From CAYVHU01 sp964451415 (GTDB lineage: Bacteria; Pseudomonadota; Alphaproteobacteria; Rhodospirillales; Magnetovibrionaceae): a stretch of 64,000 nt of DNA. Positions 1 to 8,437 of this stretch are shown here, one piece after another (the stretch's first letter is position 1; each line of letters begins with the position of its first letter). The translations under genes and the position numbers were made by a program. The notes beneath the pieces are model-generated. The model did no database searches, was not told where the DNA came from, and saw only the letters and a list, made by a program, of their open reading frames with translations. The stretch spans positions 1-64,000 of the forward strand of contig CAYVHU010000002.1 of the NCBI GenBank assembly GCA_964451415.1. Direction: 5' to 3'.

Positions 1-179
1 AATTCCACGCCGAAGCGCAATCCGCCACGACGCTTCATGCCGCCGTGGGTCTGCAAAATGACATTGCGCGCTTCCAACGCCCCTTCGTAATAGAATTTCC
101 AATCCTTGCGGGCCAGAAGCGTGTTGCTCAACTGGCCTTTTGAGAAGCTGTACGTCTGTTGTGCGAAGCGCTGCGCCAT
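1..179 (-). CDS. Phage tail tubular protein B / stabilization-like protein (N-terminus only)
   Basis: I translated this by hand from an ATG at 179; the gene runs off the left edge of the window. The visible 59 residues begin MAQRFAQQTYSFSKGQLS and include an R-K-D-W-K-F-Y-Y-E-G segment, an asparagine, and a GGMKRRGGLRFG segment. That pattern (R.D..Y..G....N.....GG..RR.G..F) is typical of the N-terminus of T7 gp12-like tail tubular B and related podovirus tail proteins. The gene follows the tail tubular A-like gene by 2 bases, as in short-tailed phages. Family assignment is by motif only, since most of the protein is missing. Confidence 0.6.
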   Translation of the reverse strand, partial: MAQRFAQQTYSFSKGQLSNTLLARKDWKFYYEGALEARNVILQTHGGMKRRGGLRFGVE

Positions 180-181
180 GG

Positions 182-751
182 CTATTGCCTCGCCTCGATC
201 AAGGTGAAGTCTTCGAACTGGCTTGGAGTCTGTTGCTGGCTGTCGATCATGCGCGCGCGCGACAGGCTGCGCTCCGCGTATTGGACCAGGACCTGGGTGC
301 GCGAATTGCTCTCGGTCAAAGGCGGGCAAAAATTGGCCGCCAGAAAATCAATCAGTACGGCATCGAAAAACGGCGGTGTCGCACTTTCGTCCGCACGGAA
401 GATGTAGCTCAGCATCGCTGGCGTGGCGTCGGTGTGGATTTGTTTTTCGCGGATGCGGTATTGTGCGCCCCGGCCCACGTTTTGCGAGCCGCCCAAGGAA
501 ATGGCGCGCAGAAAATCGCTGGGCAATTGATAGGCAAACGCAAAGTCCGCCGCCGGAACCGCCGCCAGCTTCGGCAACGAGACCTGGGCGGTGGCGAACG
601 ACCACGGATAGGCAGACAGCAGAGTATCGCGCACGCAGAGGTATAGTCCGGCAGCGACCTCAGCCTCGGCAGTCCCCTCACCGAAGCTTTGGATAGGCTC
701 CATCCCCAGCTTCAGCAGGGCTTTCGAACTTGCATCAACATCCGACAGCAT
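182..751 (-). CDS. Phage tail tubular protein A-like (head-tail adaptor)
   Basis: A 189-aa protein starting MLSDVDASSKALLKLGMEPI. The reading frame is open further upstream to 862, but the ATG at 751 is preceded by AAAGGG and directly follows the stop of the 56-aa gene, so I chose it. The middle contains an A-Y-P-W-S-F-A motif, then L-P-x-D-F-L-R-A, both familiar from T7 gp11-like tail tubular A/adaptor proteins that form the dodecameric ring under the portal. Length fits that family (about 180-200 aa). It sits between the capsid and tail tubular B genes in one leftward operon. The adaptor role is inferred from motif and position. Confidence 0.65.
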   Translation of the reverse strand: MLSDVDASSKALLKLGMEPIQSFGEGTAEAEVAAGLYLCVRDTLLSAYPWSFATAQVSLPKLAAVPAADFAFAYQLPSDFLRAISLGGSQNVGRGAQYRIREKQIHTDATPAMLSYIFRADESATPPFFDAVLIDFLAANFCPPLTESNSRTQVLVQYAERSLSRARMIDSQQQTPSQFEDFTLIEARQ

Positions 752-762
752 GGCGATACCCT

Positions 763-933
763 TTAGTTTTTGGACTTCAGGTAAGCGGCGGCCTCCAGCG
801 CAGCTTTCTCTTTGGCCTGCTCTTTCAGCCCGGCCTCGACAACTCTCGCGTGAGCGTTGCATTCGCTCAGGGTGGCTTGTCGCTTCGGTTCAACCGTCTC
901 CGGTTCAACTTGCTGCTTCGGTTCTTTGGCCAT
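763..933 (-). CDS. Small phage protein, 56 aa, charged
   Basis: This ORF is short. It starts MAKEPKQQVEPETVEPKRQA and is rich in Glu, Lys, Ala and Gln, suggesting an extended or helical peptide. A perfect AGGAGGT ribosome binding site lies 7 bases before the ATG (941-947 on the plus strand reads acctcct). Its stop is 11 bases before the tail tubular A-like start, so it belongs to the capsid-tail operon. I do not recognise the family; a small head-associated protein is possible by position only. Confidence 0.6.
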   Translation of the reverse strand: MAKEPKQQVEPETVEPKRQATLSECNAHARVVEAGLKEQAKEKAALEAAAYLKSKN

Positions 934-948
934 GGTTCTTACCTCCTG

Positions 949-978
949 TTATTGCCTTGCCCGTTATTGCCTTGCCCG
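949..978. repeat. 15-bp tandem duplication
   Basis: The unit TTATTGCCTTGCCCG occurs twice in a row between the capsid stop and the 56-aa gene's ribosome binding site. It is non-coding and seems a simple local duplication. Confidence 0.7.
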
Positions 979-985
979 CCTGGCC

Positions 986-1993
986 TTACCCATTGGTCTT
1001 CAGGGCCACCACGCGGACTTTTTTACGATCCAGGACACGGGCCCAGTTCAAGGGGTTCTGGATTTCCGCAACGGTCGGGCTTTTGCCCACAATGGCGGTA
1101 TTGGTCCACTTGACGCCACGCAGATGCATCACCAGATGACGGCGTGAGAACAAGGTCTCCTGACCTTCGCCGTTGCCAGCATCCGGGTCGCGCTTGACCT
1201 CATGGGGAACCTTCGGCGAGCCTTCGGCATATGCCGCCGCACCGGCACCCAGCAAATACGTGGTGTAGGTAATGCGGTTGACGCCGGCGACGGCGGGCAG
1301 GCCATCGTCCACCAACACCTTCTTGCCCATGTATTCGTCGAACATCACCTTGCCGTCAGAATTGTGCACGGTGGTGATCAGGTTCTGTTTTTGCAGCCGG
1401 GCGTGAACCACCGAATGCATGGCGATCAAGGTAAATTTGTCCTTGGCGTCGCCCATGGTCTGCGCGGCATCGATAACGGCTTCGCCACTGATCAGTTCCG
1501 TAGCCAGGATCGGCGGAACGGCATCGTTGGAAATGTCCACCACCATGTCCCCGCCATCGTTGGCGATGTTTTCCGCAATCACACCGTTCAAGGTGTAAAT
1601 GAGGCGTTTTTGCATGGCGCGTTCCCAGTATCCGGCCACCAGATCGCCGATGGCCTTCATGGGATCGTTGCCCGCCACCACGGCGGAAATGTCCATGGAC
1701 GACCACGATTTGTTGAGATAATGCATGATCGCCACGTCCTGCCCGGAACCCATCTTTTCGGCAGTCGCCTTTACCGCCGGATCGTCGGAACCAATGTTGG
1801 GGTCGGTGTCGGCCAGATCGTTCCAAAACGGGATGTTGATCTGGCTGCCGCCGGTCTGCGTGAGCCGCGTGATCTCCGGATGGGATGCAATCACACCGGA
1901 ATTGAACAGCAGGGAAAGCGCGGTTGAACGTTCCTGCACATAGGGATTGAAAACGGACGGTTCGATAATGTCCGCAAGTTGTGTCGTCGCCAT
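986..1993 (-). CDS. Phage major capsid protein
   Basis: A 335-aa protein starting MATTQLADIIEPSVFNPYVQ, with an AAGGAGA ribosome binding site before the ATG at 1993. Sequence features fit HK97-fold major capsid proteins of the Gp13-like type: an N-terminal helix, a QINIPFWNDL strand segment, a helical stretch around residues 95-160 (WSSMDISAVVAGNDPMKAI), and a C-terminal half with RLQKQNLI and KKVLVDDGLP. It directly follows the scaffold gene in transcription order, the usual arrangement. I am confident in the capsid role and less sure of the exact Pfam family. Confidence 0.85.
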   Translation of the reverse strand: MATTQLADIIEPSVFNPYVQERSTALSLLFNSGVIASHPEITRLTQTGGSQINIPFWNDLADTDPNIGSDDPAVKATAEKMGSGQDVAIMHYLNKSWSSMDISAVVAGNDPMKAIGDLVAGYWERAMQKRLIYTLNGVIAENIANDGGDMVVDISNDAVPPILATELISGEAVIDAAQTMGDAKDKFTLIAMHSVVHARLQKQNLITTVHNSDGKVMFDEYMGKKVLVDDGLPAVAGVNRITYTTYLLGAGAAAYAEGSPKVPHEVKRDPDAGNGEGQETLFSRRHLVMHLRGVKWTNTAIVGKSPTVAEIQNPLNWARVLDRKKVRVVALKTNG

Positions 1994-2026
1994 GGTGTCG
2001 TCTCCTTGGGTTTGCTTGGGTTACAA

Positions 2027-2869
2027 TCAGGCCGTGCCGATCTGGGCCTTGAGGGATGCGGCCAGGTCCGGGTTTTCCCGCATGATGCGGCCTTGATCCG
2101 TCAAATTGAACGTATCTGTGGCGAATGGATTGGGCTGTGCGTTGGCGTCGCTTGCCCGCGGTGCGGCAGCAACGCTTGTGCGATCCTTGATCGCCTTGAG
2201 CAGGGCCACACCGTTGGCGGTTGTGGTCATAAACCGCAGCTCATCCATGAGCGCCGGGTTGGCTTTAAGGTCATCACCCAGCAGACCCACGGCCCATGTG
2301 CCATACTCGGTGGCCTTGGCAAGCGCGGCCTCACCACCCATGGCCCCGTCGGGATCCATCATCTTGATGAGAGACTCTTTTTCGTTGGCTTGGGCTTGCG
2401 TGTCCGCTTCCACAGCCGCCGCGACGTTGGCGTATTCCATCGCCACCAAGGCATCGACGGTGTCTTGCTTCCAGCCGTTGGTCTTGGCGATTTCAAACAG
2501 CTTTTCGACGCGTGGATCATTGGGATCGGCCTGAACACGATCCGCAAACGCTTCGGGGACGTTGAGTTGGTAGCCATCGGTGGGGGTTTGCGGTGCGCCG
2601 TCATCAATTTGTTTTTGCAGGGCCGCCACATGGGTCGCCACGTCGCCGGGGACCTCGAAATCAGCATCACCAATCTTGATGGTGCTGGGTGCGGCATTGG
2701 CCTCAGTGCTGGGCATAGCGCCAGACTCAGTACTGGACTGGGGCCTGCCCGCCGTTTCGGTTGCCGTGGGGGGGGACGTTTGCACAGCCTCCCCGGTTAC
2801 GGTTTCAGGTGCCGGTTCAGCGCCCTGTGCCGGGGCATCCCCGATATCAATCAATGATTCGTTGCTCAT
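2027..2869 (-). CDS. Phage capsid scaffold-like protein
   Basis: A 280-aa acidic protein. The first 90 residues are low complexity, rich in Ala, Pro, Glu, Thr and Ser; the rest is predicted helical with Asp/Glu/Ala/Lys. This composition and the position directly upstream of the capsid gene are typical of internal scaffolds of podoviruses (T7 gp9-like and relatives). The start overlaps the Bbp19-like stop (ATGA), and AAGGATG provides a ribosome binding site. The scaffold role is inferred; no catalytic protease motif is visible. Confidence 0.7.
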   Translation of the reverse strand: MSNESLIDIGDAPAQGAEPAPETVTGEAVQTSPPTATETAGRPQSSTESGAMPSTEANAAPSTIKIGDADFEVPGDVATHVAALQKQIDDGAPQTPTDGYQLNVPEAFADRVQADPNDPRVEKLFEIAKTNGWKQDTVDALVAMEYANVAAAVEADTQAQANEKESLIKMMDPDGAMGGEAALAKATEYGTWAVGLLGDDLKANPALMDELRFMTTTANGVALLKAIKDRTSVAAAPRASDANAQPNPFATDTFNLTDQGRIMRENPDLAASLKAQIGTA

Positions 2870-3090
2870 GGTTTCATCCTTCCGCTTGCGATCATGTTTT
2901 CAATGCGCTTCACCAAACGGCGCGCGCCTTCCAGATCGCGCAGTTGGGCATCCGTTGCCTCCGGCCCCATGACACGCTCCAGTGTGACGGTGCGCAGGTG
3001 TCTGAGCACCGCGCGGCCGTCATCGGTGGCAAATAGCCGGGCAAATGCGTATGCAAGTTCGGTTGGCTCAAGGTTGGGGGTGTCCGTCAT
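2866..3090 (-). CDS. Bbp19-family phage protein
   Basis: A 74-aa protein with the pattern A-R-L-F-A-T-D-D-G-R-A-V-L-R-H-L near residues 17-32 and a C-terminal G-A-R-R-L-V-K-R-I helix. This matches the short Bbp19-like proteins first annotated in Bordetella phage BPP-1, whose role is not established. It lies between portal and scaffold, with four-base overlaps on both sides, showing translational coupling. Confidence 0.7.
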   Translation of the reverse strand: MTDTPNLEPTELAYAFARLFATDDGRAVLRHLRTVTLERVMGPEATDAQLRDLEGARRLVKRIENMIASGRMKP

Positions 3091-4748
3091 GACCCTGCCC
3101 CTCCTTGCAACACCTGCATATGTGGTTGCTGGGCCTGGGTAACGGCCTGGGTTATGGCGGCGACAGGATCTTGTTGGCCCGCACCGCCAGATGTACCCCC
3201 GGATGTCCCTCCGGCCTTGGCCGCCAGTTGCATGGCTTGCTGTTGGGCCTGCTGTTGGGCTGCCTCTTTTTGCGCCGTCTGCGCATCAATGATCAGGTCC
3301 GCATCAACGCCTTCGGATTTGAGGCGACGGCGGAAATATTCCTTGATGTCGAGCACGTCGCCCACGGCCTGACCCAGCGACTGCACGGCCATGCCGACCG
3401 CCTGATCGGTGCGGGCCTCGGCGCGTTTGCGCTTCATCGCCTCGTCCGGACTTTCAAGCACATCCATCAGGGCATCAAGCACGGCGTGCGGGTCCTGATT
3501 GGCGGGCGGTGCGATGTAATAGGCCGACCCGGCCATGGCCGGGTGCATGAGGATGTACACCACGCGCCGCACGATCCGCAAAAACAACTCTGGAATCAGA
3601 CGGCGCAGGTGCGGACCTTCAACGGTTTCAAACATTTTGACGCGTTCGCCAATCTCGAACGCCGTTGCCTTGCCTGCGTCTTTGGCGGGCGGCAAATCCT
3701 GACCGAAAATCTTCCGCCGCACGCGCTGGCGGCGATCATCGACAATCAGTTGCGAAACATCGAAACGCCCCGGCGCCTGGAGCGGGATCAGACCGTTTGA
3801 CCCGACCGCCTTGGGAATGATCGCCCCGGGTTTGAGCTTGATGTTGGCAATGTTCAAAACGCCATCATCGTCGGCCATCCAGATCCCCGTCACCGCGATG
3901 GAGGCATTTTTGAGGACCAACTCGTCGGCTTTGTTGAGAACTTTTATGTCCGGCATGGCCGACAGAACGGGGCCACGGCCCATGGTCTCGCCGGGGGCCT
4001 TATCAACGCGAAACGTGATCGTACGCCCGACATCATCATCACGCCGTAAAATCTCCGTGCCATTGCCCTTGACGATCACCACGTAGGTAGTGCGCCGGGT
4101 AGTACGATCAAAGATTTCGGCCTCGACCAGTTTCACCATTGCCGAGGGATCGCCCACTGCCTTTGCCGCCAGCGCTTGGGGCAGCGCCTTGATATCAGGC
4201 CATTTTGTTTTGATGTCGCTGATGCGCATCATAAATTCGCGGTAGTTTGTGCGAATCACACCGTCGAAGGATTCTTCGGGCGTGATCTGGCCGATGGGCA
4301 GGGCCTCGAAATTCAGCGGACTGCGCACATCCCCAAAATCACAGGCGATGGTGCCGACCGAAATATACGCCTCACGCATGGCGGGCACGATCTCGGCCAT
4401 GAAATTGGAATTGTCGATGGCAGACTGCACCAGCTTGAACGCATTTTTGGCATAGGCCACAAACGCCTGGTCTTGGTCGCTCACATCCGACTGGACGCCA
4501 ACCCATGGCTCCTCAGCCGGAAACAGCGCCCCAACGGTGTAGGCGGCCCGATCCTCAAGGGCCTCGCCACCCGTGCCATCAAAAACCTCAAGTCCGCGTT
4601 TTTCGCCGTGGCTTTTTGTCCCCGTCGCAGGTTGGGCGGAATAATTTGGCAAACAAAACCTATAGGCATCGAGCAGGATCGCATCCCACTGCTTGCGCAC
4701 GGCCTGGGCCTTGGAAAACCGCTTGAGAATGGCTTTGCCGTTCAACAC
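3087..4748 (-). CDS. Phage portal protein (head-to-tail connector, T7-like)
   Basis: A 553-aa protein. I chose the GTG at 4748, preceded by GGGAGG, rather than the open frame up to 4958, because the extra 70 residues overlap another gene and look unlike a protein. Features include an N-terminal helix (ILKRFSKAQAVRKQWDAILLDAYRF), a clip/stem region with IRTNYREFMMR, and a C-terminal Gln/Ala-rich tail (QQQAQQQAMQLAAKAGG). These fit the head-tail connecting proteins of podoviruses, which form the dodecameric DNA gate. It is followed by Bbp19, scaffold and capsid genes and preceded by terminase. Confidence 0.85.
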   Translation of the reverse strand: MLNGKAILKRFSKAQAVRKQWDAILLDAYRFCLPNYSAQPATGTKSHGEKRGLEVFDGTGGEALEDRAAYTVGALFPAEEPWVGVQSDVSDQDQAFVAYAKNAFKLVQSAIDNSNFMAEIVPAMREAYISVGTIACDFGDVRSPLNFEALPIGQITPEESFDGVIRTNYREFMMRISDIKTKWPDIKALPQALAAKAVGDPSAMVKLVEAEIFDRTTRRTTYVVIVKGNGTEILRRDDDVGRTITFRVDKAPGETMGRGPVLSAMPDIKVLNKADELVLKNASIAVTGIWMADDDGVLNIANIKLKPGAIIPKAVGSNGLIPLQAPGRFDVSQLIVDDRRQRVRRKIFGQDLPPAKDAGKATAFEIGERVKMFETVEGPHLRRLIPELFLRIVRRVVYILMHPAMAGSAYYIAPPANQDPHAVLDALMDVLESPDEAMKRKRAEARTDQAVGMAVQSLGQAVGDVLDIKEYFRRRLKSEGVDADLIIDAQTAQKEAAQQQAQQQAMQLAAKAGGTSGGTSGGAGQQDPVAAITQAVTQAQQPHMQVLQGGAGS

Positions 4749-4752
4749 ACGG

Positions 4753-4974
4753 TTAGCCTCCCAGCGTCGATTTGAGGCCGTCCGTGACGCCGCGCGCATC
4801 ACCAAACAGCAACGACGCACGGCCAGACCGCCGGGCCCGCATATTGCGTCGCTTGGCATCGTTCTCACGTTGCAACTTGGCGCGCTGTGCATCGGCCCGC
4901 TTGCGCTGTTGATCAAGATAGCTTGTATCGGGAGGCGGAGGCGACTTGGCCCCCCCACCTAAAATTCCACCCAT
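4753..4974 (-). CDS. Small phage protein, Gly/Pro start and charged helix
   Basis: A 73-aa ORF from the ATG at 4974 (GAGGG upstream). It starts MGGILGGGAKSPPPPDTSYL and continues as a strongly charged helix (QQRKRADAQRAKLQREND). It ends 4 bases before the portal GTG, and its last codons supply the portal ribosome binding site. Similar Gly-rich/coiled small proteins often precede portal genes in BPP-1-like phages. Function unknown. Confidence 0.6.
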   Translation of the reverse strand: MGGILGGGAKSPPPPDTSYLDQQRKRADAQRAKLQRENDAKRRNMRARRSGRASLLFGDARGVTDGLKSTLGG

Positions 4975-5047
4975 GAAACCCTCGCATCCAAAAATCAGAT
5001 GCATCGAGTCTATGTGCGGAAATGGGGCGCCGATGTAACGCGTTACA

Positions 5048-5248
5048 TTATTTTTTCATCAACGCCTCGATGGCGGCGGCGATGGCGGCGGGGTCGCCGG
5101 CGTCTTCGCGTTTGAGGCGCCGGGTGATGAGCAAATTTTCCACGCTGTCCTGGTCCACCTTGACCACCACCACCTGGACGCCGTTGCGCTGGCGGCGGCG
5201 GTAGCGGCGCACCCGAATGGTTACTGATGACGGCTTGTCTCTACTCAT
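5048..5248 (-). CDS. Small basic phage protein, 66 aa
   Basis: Starts at the ATG at 5248 (MSRDKPSSVTIRVRRYRRRQ) with GGGAGGGGGG just upstream, overlapping the end of the preceding gene. The N-terminal half is Arg-rich and probably binds nucleic acid or is structural; the middle is a beta-like VQVVVVKVD segment. No family recognised. The frame is open upstream to 5335 but that part overlaps the neighbouring gene. Confidence 0.55.
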   Translation of the reverse strand: MSRDKPSSVTIRVRRYRRRQRNGVQVVVVKVDQDSVENLLITRRLKREDAGDPAAIAAAIEALMKK

Positions 5249-5714
5249 CCCCCCCTCCCAAGTATCGGTACAACTGCCATGGCGTCCACACGAACGGGGC
5301 CGCAACCCCCAACGTGTGCTTGATCGCCGAGACACAGCTCAACGGCCCGCGAAACCGCCAGTGCGTCCCCGGCTGCACGGGGGCCACGACGATGTGCGCC
5401 AGGCCCGCGGCCTCCGTGGCCAGCAGGAAATCGTGGTAATCGGCAAACGCTCGCCCCCCGGCATGCACCGGCGTGCCATCGGCCACTTCACACACCTGAA
5501 CGCCGCCCGACAGCACGTTGAGCACCAGCCAGCCGCTGAAATGTTCTGCCCGTTTCATCGCCCACACGTGGCGAAAACCGGGCTTGAGAAGACCAAGCAA
5601 GCGGTACAAAACCCGATCGCGCCGCTTCACGTGCGGCCACGCTTCGGGCGCGATTGGATCCGGGTCGCTAAAAACCACCAGCCAGGCCGTACCGATCCCC
5701 GACATGTTGATCAT
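5241..5714 (-). CDS. Conserved-looking phage protein in the packaging cluster, 157 aa
   Basis: The ATG at 5714 overlaps the terminase stop by one base (TGATG), so I start here rather than at 5867. Visible features are a W-L-V-V-F-S-D beta strand, a K-R-A-E-H-F-S-G-W segment, F-A-D-Y-H-D-F, and a C-terminal SCVSAIKHTLGV followed by T-P-W-Q-L. The Cys-x-x-x-x-K-x-x-L-G ending recurs in small phage proteins encoded beside terminase genes, and the Cys plus several His suggest a possible cysteine-hydrolase-like fold. That is speculation; no function can be assigned. Confidence 0.6.
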   Translation of the reverse strand: MINMSGIGTAWLVVFSDPDPIAPEAWPHVKRRDRVLYRLLGLLKPGFRHVWAMKRAEHFSGWLVLNVLSGGVQVCEVADGTPVHAGGRAFADYHDFLLATEAAGLAHIVVAPVQPGTHWRFRGPLSCVSAIKHTLGVAAPFVWTPWQLYRYLGGGDE

Positions 5715-6946
5715 CACACCACACCAAAGTCGGTATCGGCGATGGTCTGGCCCTGGGGGGCCGCCTTGCGCGTCATGCGGGGGAAAAGTTCTGTAAACAG
5801 CCACACCAGCGCATCCACTCTGTCGGGCGAACCGGAGCCCTCGAAGCCCGCCGCCGTCATCTTGCACATCTGGCTTTCCAACTCGCCAAACGTGCCAACG
5901 TGGGAAATCCGCCCCAGGGAATACAGCGCCGCGATGGGTTCGGCGCGCACATGCTTGCCGCGCGTGGCACGCACTTCGATGATGCGAATGCCGGGGCGCA
6001 CGCTTTGCAGGGTATGGCGCACCATGTCGCCGCCCTGGTTGACCTCCACCACGATGGCGTCGGCGTCATAACGATCATACGTCGCCACCGCGCGTTCGGC
6101 CCACGCCTGCGGACCGCCGTGGGTAGAGGTATCATCCAGCACATAGCCGCGCCGATCCGCACCCACGCCACCGACCACAATGCCGTGTTCATTGGACCCG
6201 GCGTTGTTGGTCACGGCGGGGTCCACCGCCACCAGAATGCGCGCCAGTTCCGGGGCCTGGGTGCACCGTCCCTGAACGATGGTCTGGTGGGTCCAGATGG
6301 CGCCCATCACCATGGGCTCGAACTCGCCTTCCCAAATGTGCGCGTAGCGATCCGGGTTGTAACGTAAATCGTCCTGGCGTTCGACCTCAAGGACGGATGG
6401 AAAAAATGGGTTGTCACTGTAATTGGCCTTGACCACGATGGCGTTTGAACGCGCCACATCGCAACGCAAAAGCTCTTCAATCGGGTCGTCCGCATTGCGC
6501 GGATTCCAGCCTGCCCAAATCTCCGAACCTTCATTGCGGATGGTCGGGCGCAAAAGCTCAAGGGAGCGCCGGGAAATCGTTTGGGCCTCTTCGATCCACG
6601 CCACGTCAAAGCCTTCCAGCGATTTGATGCTTTCCGCGGTGTGGTCTTGCATGCCGTGAAAGATAATCAAGCCGCCGCCGGGCGTTTCGATGCGATCGTT
6701 CAGGATGTTGAAGCTCCGGCCCAGGCCCAAGACCTGAATCTTGTCCTCAAGCAGCCGCTTGGCGCTGTCTTTAAGCGATTTCTGCACCTCACGCACACAC
6801 ACCATGCGCAGGCCGGGGCGACATAGCGCCGTCTCAACCCCCAGTCCGGCGAAGAAGTGCGATTTGCCCGAACCGCGCCCGCCATACGCACCCTTGTAGC
6901 GCGCAGGCTGCAATAGCGGCGCGAAAACACGAGGTGTTTCAATCAT
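5714..6946 (-). CDS. terL: Phage terminase large subunit
   Basis: A 410-aa packaging ATPase/nuclease. The start at 6946 overlaps the small-subunit stop. Walker A is GGRGSGKS (residues 22-29); Walker B is VAWIEEAQ (about 115-122); a coupling motif follows near AGWNPRNADDP. The C-terminal nuclease domain shows the first acidic residue in AVDPAVTN (about D242), a second in VVEVNQGG (about residue 300), and a late acidic residue in SPDRVDALVW. This is the PBSX-like large terminase family, which cuts concatemers and translocates DNA through the portal. All key residues are present. Confidence 0.93.
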   Translation of the reverse strand: MIETPRVFAPLLQPARYKGAYGGRGSGKSHFFAGLGVETALCRPGLRMVCVREVQKSLKDSAKRLLEDKIQVLGLGRSFNILNDRIETPGGGLIIFHGMQDHTAESIKSLEGFDVAWIEEAQTISRRSLELLRPTIRNEGSEIWAGWNPRNADDPIEELLRCDVARSNAIVVKANYSDNPFFPSVLEVERQDDLRYNPDRYAHIWEGEFEPMVMGAIWTHQTIVQGRCTQAPELARILVAVDPAVTNNAGSNEHGIVVGGVGADRRGYVLDDTSTHGGPQAWAERAVATYDRYDADAIVVEVNQGGDMVRHTLQSVRPGIRIIEVRATRGKHVRAEPIAALYSLGRISHVGTFGELESQMCKMTAAGFEGSGSPDRVDALVWLFTELFPRMTRKAAPQGQTIADTDFGVV

Positions 6947-7340
6947 TAGGGTCGACGATCCTGCGCTCAATGGTCTTCACCTCGTGTTCAGTGGTGTTGC
7001 GATCTTCCCAGTCGAAATTGTTTTTCAGGTCAAAAATCTTTCCCGCCGCATTGCCGCTCGTGATCAACTGCTCAGCGCGTTGCTGCTCAATACGCAGCTT
7101 GGCCTTTTTTATCGTGGCAGAAAATTCCGGCTTCTTTGCGTACACGGAAATTGCATGGCGGTCCTCAAACCCCAGCGCATAGGCCAGCCCCGGCACCGTG
7201 TAAGGGGTTTTCTTTTTGTCACACTCCACAAAATAGGCTTTGATCAACGTCACCATGGCGTTGGCGTTATCAAACAACGGCGGACGCCCAACCGGGTTGG
7301 GCTTATCCTGCACTTTGGTGGGTGTCGCTTTCTTCACCAT
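6939..7340 (-). CDS. terS: Phage terminase small subunit
   Basis: A 133-aa protein with an N-terminal GRPPLF motif, a helix-turn-helix-like stretch (TVPGLAYALGFEDRHAISVY), then a long helical region (ATIKKAKLRIEQQRAEQLI) and a short tail. This layout is typical of DNA-recognising small terminase subunits such as the gp3-like family. It overlaps the large subunit by 8 bases, which fits the usual coupled pair. Confidence 0.8.
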   Translation of the reverse strand: MVKKATPTKVQDKPNPVGRPPLFDNANAMVTLIKAYFVECDKKKTPYTVPGLAYALGFEDRHAISVYAKKPEFSATIKKAKLRIEQQRAEQLITSGNAAGKIFDLKNNFDWEDRNTTEHEVKTIERRIVDPND

Positions 7341-7389
7341 CTATTCGCTCCCAACCTCATCAACACTCATCCCCGCCGTGGCGCGCGCG

Positions 7390-8250
7390 TCATGCCGCCC
7401 TCACCCCGCCGTATTTTCGGAACTTTTCGACCGCCCATTTTTCGAGATACTGGTACGCGTTCTCCCAACCGAGCGCCGCGTCGCGGTCTTCCGCGGCTTC
7501 AATGCGTTCGGAAATGTTGTCGATGGAACTGGTCAGCATCCAGCCGCGCTTGCCTTTGCCCGAAAGCTTGGCGGTGATCCAAGAGATGGGTTCGGCCGGG
7601 TTGTCGCACTCGGCAATGGCCAACACTTCGCACAGCCGTTCCTCACCATAGTCCCGGCACCACTTGCCGACGATCGGGCGTAGCGACGCTTCGGGCTTTG
7701 CGGTGTGGTCGACCAGCCACGACAGGAACGGTCCCCAAACCCTGTCTTTGGGTTCCTTCGGAGGGCCGGATTGCGCAGAGACGTTAGTCTCTGAAAGAGG
7801 TGGTTCAGTGGTTAAGTGGTTAAGTTGCCCGTCTGTTGATGTTTGAGGGGGATTTTCGTCCAACACACCGCCAACACCTGTTGCCCCTGTTTCCTTGTCT
7901 TTCAATTGCTTACGTTTTTTCGCGCTGGCTTTTCCCGCTTTACTTTTCTCTTCGATTTTTGCGTCGATTTTTTCCAACTTTTCGTCGCATTTTTTGTTTC
8001 GCACATACCCGTCCGCGGAATACAACTTGGGTTCGTCGCCTCCGAAAAGGGTCTTGCGGATGCGTTTCCAGCGGTTCCCCGTCTTGGTCATCCACGCCAG
8101 CTTTTTATCGTCATCGACCAGCTTGTTGCCGCTCACATAGATCAGGTCGAGGATCCGCCGATACGCCAATTCTTCCCATGGGTCGAGCTGCATCATCCCG
8201 TCCAATGCGGCTTTCGGTTCCCAGGTGATGAAAATGGCTTTGGTGCTCAT
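7390..8250 (-). CDS. DUF1376-domain phage replication protein
   Basis: A 286-aa protein. The N-terminal domain (about residues 5-90) carries the DUF1376/YdaU pattern: F-I-T-W-E-P-K-A-A-L-D-G-M, L-D-P-W-E-E-L-A-Y-R-R-I-L-D, and a lysine-rich R-N-K-K-C segment. A low-complexity linker (110-170) follows, then a C-terminal domain with SWITAKLSGKGKRGW resembling helicase-loader/DnaT-like tails. DUF1376 proteins sit in phage replication modules and are thought to act at initiation. It lies just downstream of RusA and small genes in the leftward operon. Confidence 0.75.
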   Translation of the reverse strand: MSTKAIFITWEPKAALDGMMQLDPWEELAYRRILDLIYVSGNKLVDDDKKLAWMTKTGNRWKRIRKTLFGGDEPKLYSADGYVRNKKCDEKLEKIDAKIEEKSKAGKASAKKRKQLKDKETGATGVGGVLDENPPQTSTDGQLNHLTTEPPLSETNVSAQSGPPKEPKDRVWGPFLSWLVDHTAKPEASLRPIVGKWCRDYGEERLCEVLAIAECDNPAEPISWITAKLSGKGKRGWMLTSSIDNISERIEAAEDRDAALGWENAYQYLEKWAVEKFRKYGGVRAA

Positions 8251-8396
8251 GGCACCACCACCACACAGCAGTGGTTCAGCACAATTTGCACGGCGAAAAA
8301 CGCGGCGACGATGCCGCCCATCAGGATTGCCCCGACCATCAAATCAAACAGAAACCGTTTTTGCTGCGCACGCCTGCGCCGGGTGCGAATGCTCAT
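8247..8396 (-). CDS. Small single-pass membrane protein, 49 aa
   Basis: Starts at the ATG at 8396, with GGGGAGA upstream. It begins MSIRTRRRRAQQKRF, a positive cytoplasmic segment, followed by a hydrophobic span of about 25 residues (FDLMVGAILMGGIVAAFFAV) and a short C-tail. It overlaps the DUF1376 start by four bases. A holin-like role is conceivable but the context is replication, so I leave it as a membrane protein of unknown role. Confidence 0.55.
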   Translation of the reverse strand: MSIRTRRRRAQQKRFLFDLMVGAILMGGIVAAFFAVQIVLNHCCVVVVP

Positions 8397-8437
8397 TGTA
8401 CGCTCTCCCCTGCCGTCATCCGCAACTCGACCCGCAG

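Noticed and set aside
3105..3800. 231-aa plus-strand ORF opposite the portal gene
   Set aside because: Lies fully inside the portal gene on the other strand and has shadow-like composition; no family match.
4749..4958. Longer portal start at 4958
   Set aside because: Adds 70 residues that overlap the 73-aa gene; the GTG at 4748 has a better ribosome binding site.
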